A DNA stretch of 13,380 bases from Candidatus Omnitrophota bacterium (GTDB lineage Bacteria > Omnitrophota > Gorgyraeia > Zapsychrales > Zapsychraceae): NCBI GenBank assembly GCA_018399915.1, contig JAGYNW010000035.1, positions 1 through 13,380 of the forward strand. The letters run 5' to 3'. Below the pieces are notes generated by a model. The model saw only the letters and a list, made by a program, of their open reading frames with translations. It searched no databases and was not told the DNA's origin. A program made the translations under genes and the position numbers. Below are positions 1 through 7,731 of the stretch, in pieces (within the stretch, counting starts at the first letter, position 1; each line of letters starts with the position of its first letter).

Positions 1-2
1 AT

Positions 3-956
3 TCAGAGATTTGTTCCATATTGCTTTATGAAAAGGAGACCGGCCTTTTGAAGATCAAGACATCTTGTGGCCTGGATGAGTCCAGCATAAAAGATACGCG
101 TATCCGAAAGGGTGATGATATATCCGGATGGGTTTTTGAGAAAGGTCAACCAGTTTTAGTGGAAGATATTGAAAAGGACCCGCGGTTTAAAAGAAGAAAT
201 AATGAAAAATATTATACGGCATCGTTTATGAGTGTTCCGTTGGTCGTGCAGAATGAGGTTAAAGGCGTTTTGAATATTAGCAATAAAAAGACACGAGAGA
301 TCTTCCAGGAAGATGACCTGCGTTTTTTAAAGGGTTTGGCTTTGGAGGCGGCCATCGCGATCGAGAACGCCAGTTTATATACATCTCTTGAAGGGGCAGC
401 GATAAATACTATTTATACTTTGAATGCGGCGGTTGATCTTAAGGATAATTTCTCAAAGGAACATTCGGAATTTGTCACTAAATACGGCATGGCGATTGCT
501 GAACAGATGAAGCTCCCCAAGGAACAACTCGATATAATTTATAAATCCTGCCTATTGCATGATATTGGAAAGATCGCCATACATGACTATATATTAACCA
601 AAAAAGGCGAATTAACAGCAGAGGAATGGCAAGAGATCAAGACCCATCCGCTAAAAGGCTCCAGTATACTAAAGCCTTTAAAGTTTTTAGGTGAAGTCAT
701 CACAATTGTGGAACAACATCATGAGCGTTTTGATGGATCAGGCTACCCAAAGGGGCTTAAGGGAGAGGACATCTCTTTGGGTGCCAGGATAATGGCCGTT
801 GCTGATAGCTATGCCGCCATGACCGCGAAAAGACCTTACCGGGACGCACTGTCGAAAGAGTTGGCCATAACTGAGATTAAAAAGCACAAAGGTACGCAGT
901 TTGATCCTCGCATTGTGGATTTTTTTATCAAGGCTGTGCAAGCAAATAAAATTTAA
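3..956 (+). CDS. GAF-domain HD-GYP phosphodiesterase, 5' end missing
   Basis: The reading frame is open to the window edge, and the residues before the internal TTG at 21 (SEICSI) continue the GAF fold, so the gene is 5'-truncated. Counting from that TTG, a GAF sensor domain covers residues ~1-115 (GWVFEKGQPVLVEDIEKDPRF pattern near 36-56). An HD-GYP domain covers ~130-305. Visible catalytic features are KEHS (146-149), HDIGK (180-184), THP with a Gly three residues on (208-213), HHERFDGSGYP (243-253) and VADSYAAMTAKRPYR (260-274). This is the full motif set of metal-dependent cyclic-di-GMP phosphodiesterases, which hydrolyse c-di-GMP to pGpG or GMP in the cytoplasm. The GAF domain probably binds a small ligand that tunes activity; the ligand cannot be read from sequence. 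Missing upstream parts could be further sensor or receiver domains. No signal peptide can be judged. The next gene codes for a protein with GGDEF-like and HD-GYP-like signatures. Confidence 0.93.
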   Translation, partial: SEICSILLYEKETGLLKIKTSCGLDESSIKDTRIRKGDDISGWVFEKGQPVLVEDIEKDPRFKRRNNEKYYTASFMSVPLVVQNEVKGVLNISNKKTREIFQEDDLRFLKGLALEAAIAIENASLYTSLEGAAINTIYTLNAAVDLKDNFSKEHSEFVTKYGMAIAEQMKLPKEQLDIIYKSCLLHDIGKIAIHDYILTKKGELTAEEWQEIKTHPLKGSSILKPLKFLGEVITIVEQHHERFDGSGYPKGLKGEDISLGARIMAVADSYAAMTAKRPYRDALSKELAITEIKKHKGTQFDPRIVDFFIKAVQANKI

Positions 957-1135
957 ACCTTTTCCCATCCCAGGGGGCTTCTTTACCTACCTACCTAATA
1001 AATATTATGTATATAAGTTATATGTTGTATTTTGCTATAAATATGTTATTTTTAAGATATGGTAAAAGTATATTATTATGTGTACGAATATAACCATATA
1101 ATAATAGCCTTAACAGTTCATTGAAGTTAATCCAC

Positions 1136-1174
1136 TTAAGCATTTGTCCGGAATTGAATGCTTAATTTTTTTTT
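1136..1174 (+). terminator. Intrinsic terminator upstream of the giant gene
   Basis: A perfect 9-bp inverted repeat (TTAAGCATT at 1136-1144, AATGCTTAA at 1157-1165) encloses a 12-base loop and is followed by nine T residues (1166-1174). The stem is AT-rich, so it is weaker than the terminator at 6358. It lies 180 bases after the HD-GYP stop codon and 72 bases before the next start codon. It may end the HD-GYP transcript, or act as a leader attenuator for the giant gene. The rest of the 957-1245 gap is very AT-rich and contains no gene that I can see. Confidence 0.7.
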
Positions 1175-1245
1175 GAAGATATTTACATTTTTGGCTTTTT
1201 AAAAAGAGTCGTATCTGAATTTAACCAATCTCAAGGAGAAACATC

Positions 1246-4200
1246 ATGAATATGATTATAAGTAAGCAACAAAATCGGGTTACTTATAAATTTTTAACAT
1301 TTCTTATCGTTTTTTCCTTCTTTTCCATGATCACGGTTTCTGCCGCGCCTGTTTGCGCGCAGGTGGCCCCGAATACAGTTCTTAATCTTCCTCTGCCCGG
1401 GTCCATGGTCGCCCTTACAGATGAATTTGAACCGGTAATTATCAAAGGGATGACCTTTTACCCTCAGAATCCGCTGGAGTTTGATTTCATTATCCATACA
1501 GGGGATGTGCAGATTACAGGCGATGCGCTTAAGGAAGAATCCAATAAGCTCATCAAGTATTTTTTGGCTTCTTTGACCGTGCCTGAGGAAGAAATGTGGG
1601 TTAACCTCTCACCCTATGAAAATGACAGGATTATTCCTGAGGCATTTGGCTATACGGAGATGGGTCGTGATTTATTGGCCCAGGATTATTTATTGAAACA
1701 ATTGACAGCCTCTTTGATCTATCCGGAAAAAGAAATCGGAGAAGAATTCTGGGATAATGTTTATGATAAAGCCTACAAGCAGTATGGCTCAGTTAATATA
1801 CCGGTTAATACTTTTAATAAGATCTGGATTGTTCCTAAAGATGCCGTTGTTGCGGAAAAAGGGAGTGATGTCTATATCCTGAATAAGCATCTTAAAGTTA
1901 TGCTGGAAGAAGATTATGTGGCAATGCAGCATAGCATGGGTATCGAAGAATTTGGCTTGGATAGCATCCCCCAGGAAGAGGCAGAGAAGATCAGTGAGGT
2001 TTCTTTGGATGTCATCCGAGAGGTCTTGATTCCTGAGATTGAAAAGGAAGTCAATACCGGGAGAAATTTTGCCCCCTTGCGACAAATTTATAATTCCATG
2101 ATCCTGGCAACCTGGTTTAAGAAAAATTTAAAAGAAAGCCTTTTGGGACAGGTATACGTTGATAAGAATAAAGTGAAAGGTGTGGATGTAGAGGATAAAC
2201 AGATTAAGCAGAAGATCTATAATCAGTATGTCGAAGCCTTCAAAAAAGGCGTTTATAATTATGTGAAGGAAGATTATGATCCTACTACTCAGCGTATCAT
2301 TCCGCGCAAATACTTTTCCGGGGGAGCCGTAGGACTTAATTCCCAAAGGGATTATACCGAACTGAATTTTGATGATCCTGCCAAGACGGTTATGCCCCGT
2401 TATCGTACGTTAGCAGAAGAAACGAATAAAGTTTTGCTTATCGCTGAAGAGAATAAAGAACTTCAAAGAGTGCATATCGGGCTGCTGGAAAATGTCAATA
2501 ATGATGATTTCGCCATGGCGGTTCAAGGTACATCTCAGTCTCCTCAGCTTTCTACACGGATTTTTGCTGAGAATAAGGTTATCAGTGATCTGACCAATCC
2601 ACCAGATCAGCGTCAGGTCTCGCATTTGGTCCATATTGATGTGAATATGCTTAAATGGACGAATGATGTTTTTGGAAAGAATGGGACAGATGCCGCTTTC
2701 AATAAGTTGAAGGATTATTTAGCGGAATTGGCTCAGAATTTAGGTGAAGGCTCGATTTCCTGGCAACATGGTGGAGATGAATTCGCCATCGCAGTCGCGA
2801 ACAATCCCGGGGATTTGCAGCAAAGATTGCAGCAATTCAAGGATGCTTTTGAAAGCAGGGTCTTTGTTGTCGGGGCATTATCCCAAACAGAAGGATTGGA
2901 TGATGAATTGATCAATATCGCTTTGACGAAAAATGGGGCTCACGTCTCACGCGTTGGTGGTGAAGTCTTGGTGGTTGTTGATAAACCCTCTGCGGACTAT
3001 GCCAATCGGGAATATTTGGAGCAGTTTGTCAGCTTTGTTAACTCAAACGAGAATTTAGATTTGGCATTAAAAGAAAACACTTGGGTAGATACCCCCGTGA
3101 TCAATAATCAGTTAAGCTTAAGTTTATCTATGGGTGTAGTGGAGATCGATCAGGATATTTCCAATGCCTCGGCCATGGATGGACAGAATTTATATGAAAC
3201 GGCCTTGCATGTGGCGGAAACCCGCAAGGATTTATCCAAACAGAAAGTTAAGCAGACTAACACGTTTGGAAAGACAGACATCGTTTACGCCCAAGAGGTT
3301 GATATTACGCGGCCCCGGGAACAAACACCAGGGCGGTCCATAACGATCGATCAGGGATCGGATTTTGTAAGGTCTTTTCAGACATTGCAGGCACAAGCCA
3401 GTAAGGCCTTGGTTTCTCCGAGTTGGGCTGGTGGAGTGTATTACGGGGATTCTTTAGATAAAGCAAAAACTTTAATTGATCAGATAGAGGAAAGCAATCC
3501 AGCACGATTAGATAACACGATTGTTTTTCAATTAGGTATGTCTGGTTATAACGATCCTAATGGCTGGATCAGGACCTTTCAACAGCAGGCGCAGGAGCTT
3601 GGCATCCCTGATGAGCGGATCGATACCCGGGATTTGAAGGTGCTCAATGATACCCAACAACTTGGGTATAGGGCCGGAGATGATGCGATCGGTCTGCTTC
3701 GTTACGGCACACTTACCCAGGTACCCTTTACTAATGAATTTGAAGTCATTGTTGTTCGTGGTCCACCCGCAGGTCCCATTGCCTTGTTGGTGCCCAAAGA
3801 AGCCGATTATACATTAAATGATGCTGAAGTTTCTTCGCAACTGGAATCAATGGCGCAGGATATCCAGAACTTTTTTAATCAACACAGCATAGTTCAGGCG
3901 GATCGATTATCAGTCGCTTGGGACAGGGTCCCAGGGAGAACGGCTAGTGCCGGACAGGGATTTTGGACCCGCTTAGGCCGGTCCTTAAATGAGGTCAATA
4001 TGACCCGGCATGTGGTTGAGGCCAGGCCTGAATCCGGGAGAGCAAGTATTGAAGTTGATAAATATGATTCCCGGATCAATGATTTATGGCAACAGACCGA
4101 AAGGCGAAGGGCGCAAATTGCGGTTGAGGCCAGGAGCAAACTGAAACAACAAGCTATCCAAAGGGGCGTGGAAATAGCTCCGGTCTATAGCGAGGATTAC

Positions 4201-6336
4201 GCCATGACGACAGCATTTAACAAGTCGTTAATAGATGTCTTCACCCGTGCGGTCCCCGAGATCAGGGCGCGAACAGCTACCGAGCTGCAAATGTTTCCGA
4301 TTACAATTCCTCATAGAAATTCTTTGGGGGGCATCGTTGAAGATCTCCGTTCGCGAGGTGTCTTTGAGCCCGATATGTATGAATATGCGAATCTATGGAC
4401 AGATATTCACGATACAGCGTATCGTGATGCTCAGATTGATTTTAATGATCCTGAATTTGAGCGCCTTTTGAAACAGACATGGGCTACCATCGGAGAGGCT
4501 GCCGGGTTGGACCAAAACAAGGTTACTCAAGCATCGGATCAAGCGTATGAACTGCTTCGAAATAATGCTGATCCTGCCCGGGATTTTCTCGGAAATCTTT
4601 TTATCAATAAGATCTTGGGCCATGGGACAGTGGGTATGGCGCTGAACGCGAAGGAATTGACTGATCGAGGATTTTCTGAAAAGGAGGCTTTGGGTGTCGC
4701 TATGCTGACGGCCGCGCATCATCCGGGATTTCCAATAACTATGGTGGAGGATACGGTAATCCGTAATCCCGGGATTAATAAGTCATTGCCTTCTCGACCA
4801 AATTCTGCGTTGTTGCCTATTTTAATGATTGATATGGAAAGTGAGTTCCGTACCCTGGTCATGGCGGATTATCTGGATGCGCGATTAGAGGCTAAGCCAG
4901 TTAGCGGTATTATTCAGCTTCGTCAAATATATGATCGCGGAGAATCCCCCAGCATTATTGCGGAGGTATCAAGAAAACTTGGTGTGACTCAAACAGAATT
5001 AAGTGATATTTTTACCTTCAATCGTTCTCGGCAAACAATCGAAACGATTGCCCAGCGGATTGGCATTAATCAAAGAGAAGTAGTCGATGGTCTTAAGGCC
5101 CGACGACAGGCTTCCGCCAATTATTTAAGGATGAAAGTCGCGGATTATGTCGCCGATAATTTGGGATTGATGGACCGTGCCAATGCCAGGATGCACGCGC
5201 TTTTAGGTTATGGTTTGGACAGGATCACCCCGGCCAATCCGGGAGGATTCGTTGTTAATCCGCTGACGGACCGGATGGAATCTACCGGGGGGGAAATTAT
5301 CGAGAAAAAATATGGTCTGGTGGCCACATCAAATATTACGAGTTATAGAGCAATGACACTTTTCCAAGTATTTAACAGATCTATTGATAATGTTAAAGAA
5401 GAAAGGGTTGCTTTTGAGCAAGCTGTTGAAGATATGAAGATTGGATTGAGCCCGCAAGGCATCGCTTTGATGGATGAAATGAAGCAGGGGATTCAATACG
5501 AAAGTGATCGTTTAATTGATAATGCGATTAAATACCAGGATAATGCCCTTCGGTTTGTTAATACTTATCTTCGGGGTTCTGACACGATTAGCTTTTCCGG
5601 GCATCTGCGGGATTTGGAGACCGACATCGCGATTGTTGAGGATGTGGTTAAGTCTGATAATTTTAAACAAAGTTATTCGGTTGAAGAACAACAAGCCGCC
5701 GCCTATCTCTTAAGAACTTTAAGGACATTGAATACTACGCAAACAAGGAACAAGGTTAACCAATTAAGGGGTGCGGGAACCATTCGCTATGATATGGAAC
5801 TCGGGGCAGAACTGCCGGCGCAAACATCATTGTCTTCGCAAGAAGTCATTGACAAATGGCTTGTGATCGGGGGTACAGAAAGGCAGGTGGAGGTGGTTTT
5901 AGACCTTATGGAAGAAAATGAAACCTTGGAGAAAGCGCTTAGAACATTAAGAGAGTCTGCGTTGGAAAAACAAGGTGATGTGATTACCGATAAGATTGCG
6001 CATTTACAAAGAGTGGCGGATTATACCATAGAACAGGCTCAGAGAGATGGACGGAACCGCAGGGAGGTCCTGTCTGATATGCGGAATCATTTAAATAATT
6101 ACAGGTTAGCCGCGTCCCCGGAAACAACCAATGTGGGTGGTATTAACTTGAATGCCGCCTTACTTGACCTGCAGATCAAAAGGGATGGTCAAGGCATACC
6201 TTTGCCATCCTTTCAGCAACCGATTGGGGATATGAAGATCGATGGCTTTTTGCCTGTAATAATTGATATCGCGCCTATACAAAATATCCCGTTTTTTATC
6301 AGCCTCAATGAAGAGGCCTCACAGACAGGCGTATAG
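1246..6336 (+). CDS. Giant exported protein with GGDEF-like and HD-GYP-like segments
   Basis: 1696 residues; ATG at 1246 preceded by AAGGAG (1233-1238). Residues 8-15 are basic and ~16-34 hydrophobic, with likely cleavage near VCA-Q39, so the protein looks exported. Residues ~36-400 are an unassigned N-terminal region containing GMTFYPQNPLEFDF. A GGDEF-like domain covers ~440-690: D465, K470, N473-D474, D480 and an exact GGDEF at 509-513, with no RxxD inhibitory site before it. RVGGEVLVVV (569-578) resembles a second GGDEF hairpin. The ALHVAETRK helix (653-661) seems to lack the usual AK..GR phosphate-binding residues. A degenerate copy is suggested by LKVLNDTQQLGYRAGDD (797-813) and TNEF (829-832). 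HD-GYP-like residues are H1055-D1056, GHGTVG (1125-1130), AAHHPGFP (1156-1163) and ADYLDA (1207-1212). Two HTH-like repeats follow (1237-1256, 1264-1283). The tail at ~1630-1690 contains LQIKRDGQGIPLP and GFLPVIIDIAPI. Domain calls are by eye; function is unknown. The long, consistent frame supports a real gene. Confidence 0.9.
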   Translation: MNMIISKQQNRVTYKFLTFLIVFSFFSMITVSAAPVCAQVAPNTVLNLPLPGSMVALTDEFEPVIIKGMTFYPQNPLEFDFIIHTGDVQITGDALKEESNKLIKYFLASLTVPEEEMWVNLSPYENDRIIPEAFGYTEMGRDLLAQDYLLKQLTASLIYPEKEIGEEFWDNVYDKAYKQYGSVNIPVNTFNKIWIVPKDAVVAEKGSDVYILNKHLKVMLEEDYVAMQHSMGIEEFGLDSIPQEEAEKISEVSLDVIREVLIPEIEKEVNTGRNFAPLRQIYNSMILATWFKKNLKESLLGQVYVDKNKVKGVDVEDKQIKQKIYNQYVEAFKKGVYNYVKEDYDPTTQRIIPRKYFSGGAVGLNSQRDYTELNFDDPAKTVMPRYRTLAEETNKVLLIAEENKELQRVHIGLLENVNNDDFAMAVQGTSQSPQLSTRIFAENKVISDLTNPPDQRQVSHLVHIDVNMLKWTNDVFGKNGTDAAFNKLKDYLAELAQNLGEGSISWQHGGDEFAIAVANNPGDLQQRLQQFKDAFESRVFVVGALSQTEGLDDELINIALTKNGAHVSRVGGEVLVVVDKPSADYANREYLEQFVSFVNSNENLDLALKENTWVDTPVINNQLSLSLSMGVVEIDQDISNASAMDGQNLYETALHVAETRKDLSKQKVKQTNTFGKTDIVYAQEVDITRPREQTPGRSITIDQGSDFVRSFQTLQAQASKALVSPSWAGGVYYGDSLDKAKTLIDQIEESNPARLDNTIVFQLGMSGYNDPNGWIRTFQQQAQELGIPDERIDTRDLKVLNDTQQLGYRAGDDAIGLLRYGTLTQVPFTNEFEVIVVRGPPAGPIALLVPKEADYTLNDAEVSSQLESMAQDIQNFFNQHSIVQADRLSVAWDRVPGRTASAGQGFWTRLGRSLNEVNMTRHVVEARPESGRASIEVDKYDSRINDLWQQTERRRAQIAVEARSKLKQQAIQRGVEIAPVYSEDYAMTTAFNKSLIDVFTRAVPEIRARTATELQMFPITIPHRNSLGGIVEDLRSRGVFEPDMYEYANLWTDIHDTAYRDAQIDFNDPEFERLLKQTWATIGEAAGLDQNKVTQASDQAYELLRNNADPARDFLGNLFINKILGHGTVGMALNAKELTDRGFSEKEALGVAMLTAAHHPGFPITMVEDTVIRNPGINKSLPSRPNSALLPILMIDMESEFRTLVMADYLDARLEAKPVSGIIQLRQIYDRGESPSIIAEVSRKLGVTQTELSDIFTFNRSRQTIETIAQRIGINQREVVDGLKARRQASANYLRMKVADYVADNLGLMDRANARMHALLGYGLDRITPANPGGFVVNPLTDRMESTGGEIIEKKYGLVATSNITSYRAMTLFQVFNRSIDNVKEERVAFEQAVEDMKIGLSPQGIALMDEMKQGIQYESDRLIDNAIKYQDNALRFVNTYLRGSDTISFSGHLRDLETDIAIVEDVVKSDNFKQSYSVEEQQAAAYLLRTLRTLNTTQTRNKVNQLRGAGTIRYDMELGAELPAQTSLSSQEVIDKWLVIGGTERQVEVVLDLMEENETLEKALRTLRESALEKQGDVITDKIAHLQRVADYTIEQAQRDGRNRREVLSDMRNHLNNYRLAASPETTNVGGINLNAALLDLQIKRDGQGIPLPSFQQPIGDMKIDGFLPVIIDIAPIQNIPFFISLNEEASQTGV

Positions 6337-6357
6337 AGCTTTAAGTCTTAACTCAAG

Positions 6358-6401
6358 AAGGGCAGGCTTTATTTTTTCGGGAATGAGGCCTGCCTTTTTT
6401 T
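6358..6401 (+). terminator. Strong intrinsic terminator after the giant gene
   Basis: GGCAGGC (6361-6367) pairs with GCCTGCC (6388-6394). The stem extends outward as G-U and A-T pairs into the T-run, and inward as A-T/G-U pairs (6368-6373 with 6382-6387). Seven T residues follow (6395-6401). It starts about 20 bases after the stop codon and separates the giant gene from the trxA operon. Confidence 0.92.
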
Positions 6402-6421
6402 GTGGAATGCGCATTTTCTTA

Positions 6422-6450
6422 TTGATATAAAAATATTTAACGTATATAAT
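6422..6450 (+). promoter_or_regulatory. Sigma-70-like promoter of the trxA operon (distal)
   Basis: TTGATA (6422-6427) and a perfect TATAAT (6445-6450) are separated by exactly 17 bases, right after the terminator. The predicted start site is near 6457, giving a leader of about 105 bases before trxA. A CCCGCGGG palindrome (6463-6470) lies just downstream of that start, in otherwise AT-rich DNA. Confidence 0.72.
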
Positions 6451-6487
6451 AATTTTTTATTACCCGCGGGCTGTAGTCTATAATCCA

Positions 6488-6515
6488 TTGTAAAATAAAT
6501 AGATAGGCTTATAAT
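6488..6515 (+). promoter_or_regulatory. Possible second, proximal promoter of the trxA operon
   Basis: TTGTAA (6488-6493) and TATAAT (6510-6515) have a 16-base spacer. The predicted start is near 6522, about 40 bases before the trxA ATG. The DNA is AT-rich, so chance matches are likely, and this element is less certain than the upstream one. Together they would form a tandem pair. Confidence 0.4.
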
Positions 6516-6562
6516 AAAATTAGTTGATCAATTAAAAATATTATACGTAAGGGGGAGAATTT

Positions 6563-6883
6563 ATGTCAGTTTTACATTTAACTGAAGAGAGCTTTGATCA
6601 GGAAGTTGTTAATTATGAGGGCATCGTTTTAGTCGATTTTTGGGCGGAATGGTGTGGTCCTTGTAAAATGATCGCCCCGATCATTGATGATTTGGCCGGT
6701 GATTTGGAAGGAAAGGCCAAGGTCGGGAAGGTTAATGTTGACGAAGCTCAGGGATTAGCGGCAAAATACAGCGTTATGTCGATACCTACTCTGATTATTT
6801 TTAAAAATGGGGAGATTGTTGATCAAGTCGTGGGAGTGACTGCCAAAGAACAATTGATCGATAAGATAAACGCCATCGGATAA
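6563..6883 (+). CDS. trxA: Thioredoxin
   Basis: At 106 residues this is the usual length for a single-domain thioredoxin. The redox motif WCGPC is at residues 30-34 in the standard FWAEWCGPCK context, and the cis-proline is in SIPT (P75). The conserved DFWA and FKNGE segments are also present. It has no signal peptide, so it acts in the cytoplasm, reducing protein disulfides at the expense of thioredoxin reductase, whose gene is not in the window. The ATG at 6563 follows a purine-rich GGGGGAG (6551-6557) at 5-base spacing. It is the first gene of the eleven-gene run, 49 bases before panD, and is served by the promoter pair at 6422-6515. Confidence 0.97.
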   Translation: MSVLHLTEESFDQEVVNYEGIVLVDFWAEWCGPCKMIAPIIDDLAGDLEGKAKVGKVNVDEAQGLAAKYSVMSIPTLIIFKNGEIVDQVVGVTAKEQLIDKINAIG

Positions 6884-6932
6884 AGGGATTTGCGTATTTC
6901 AAAAATTTATATTTTAAAAGGAGTGAAGATAG

Positions 6933-7283
6933 ATGTTTATTCAATTTTGTAAATCCAAGATTGCCCATGCCACGGTAACAGAAGCCAATCTTCTTTATGA
7001 GGGTAGTATTACTATCTCGGATGATCTGATCAATGCCGTAGGTATCATCCCAGGAGAAAAGGTGGAAGTATTGAACATGAATAATGGCAACCGTTTTGAT
7101 ACCTATGTTATCCGCGGAAAGGCACAAACAGGAGAAATTTGTTTTAATGGCCCGGCCGCAAGGCAAGGGCTTGTGGGCGATCAGGTAATTATCCTGAGTT
7201 ATGCCATGATGACTCCTGAAGAAGCCGGGCAAATGAAAACAAAAGTGATCCATTTAGATGATAATAACAAAATTAAAAATTAG
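6933..7283 (+). CDS. panD: Aspartate 1-decarboxylase proenzyme
   Basis: 116 residues, closely matching PanD, which decarboxylates L-aspartate to beta-alanine for pantothenate and coenzyme A. The proenzyme cuts itself at Gly24-Ser25 in YEGSITI to make the pyruvoyl group, and that motif is intact. Other active-site positions fall at the numbers known for the E. coli enzyme: K9, Y22, R54, Y58 and N72 (in NGPAAR, 72-77). A good ribosome site (AAGGAGTG, about 6919-6926) precedes the ATG at 6933. The 3' end overlaps def by 26 bases. panB and panC are not in the window, so beta-alanine supply is uncoupled from them in gene order. Maturation may need a PanZ/PanM-like factor in some bacteria; none is visible here. 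Confidence 0.97.
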   Translation: MFIQFCKSKIAHATVTEANLLYEGSITISDDLINAVGIIPGEKVEVLNMNNGNRFDTYVIRGKAQTGEICFNGPAARQGLVGDQVIILSYAMMTPEEAGQMKTKVIHLDDNNKIKN

Positions 7284-7731
7284 GACGATCGGTGATCAAT
7301 GCTTAAGAGAACCCTCCGCTCCCATTGCCGAAGTAGGGCTTCCTGAGAAGATGTTGATTCGGTCTATGATCGCGACTATGAAAAGTGCCCAAGGCATAGG
7401 ACTTGCAGCACCCCAGGTCGGTATCAATCGACAATTAATTGTTTTGGACGTGGGACAGGGCCCTTTAGCTATGGCCAACCCGGAGATTACCACCACGTCA
7501 GGAGAGGCAGCAATGGAAGAGGGATGCTTAAGTGTCCCCGGCCAGAATATCGAGATCACGCGTCCGTATCAGATCGTTGTCCGTTATCTGGATATAGAGA
7601 ATCAGCAGAGGGAAGAAGAGTTTACAGATATTTTGTCGAGGGCCATTCAGCATGAGATCGATCATTTGCACGGCAAGCTGATCGTGGATTATGCAGGTGA
7701 TAAAGCAATGAATAATTCGAAACGGTTATGA
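7258..7731 (+). CDS. def: Peptide deformylase
   Basis: 157 residues. Removes the formyl group from the N-terminal methionine of new proteins. All three family motifs are intact: GIGLAAPQ (46-53), EGCLS (88-92, metal ligand C90) and QHEIDH (131-136, metal ligands H132 and H136, catalytic E133). The start at 7258 gives the usual N-terminus (KLKIRTIGDQCLR) and lies inside panD, with a 26-base overlap. No clear ribosome site precedes it, so translation may depend on ribosomes finishing panD. Its stop overlaps the lipA start as ATGA. A formyltransferase gene (fmt), often beside def, does not follow here. Confidence 0.97.
   Translation: MIITKLKIRTIGDQCLREPSAPIAEVGLPEKMLIRSMIATMKSAQGIGLAAPQVGINRQLIVLDVGQGPLAMANPEITTTSGEAAMEEGCLSVPGQNIEITRPYQIVVRYLDIENQQREEEFTDILSRAIQHEIDHLHGKLIVDYAGDKAMNNSKRL

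Noticed and set aside
984..996. Short tandem repeat of TACC
   Set aside because: Only three copies of a four-base unit, with no link to a gene or known element.
1025..1102. Promoter candidates in the AT-rich gap (TATAAT at 1097 and several TA-rich boxes)
   Set aside because: No -35-like hexamer at proper spacing; such boxes are expected by chance in DNA this AT-rich.
957..1245. Cyclic-di-GMP riboswitch between the HD-GYP gene and the giant gene
   Set aside because: Suggested by context, but I see none of the conserved GEMM-type core in the sequence; only a simple terminator hairpin is present.
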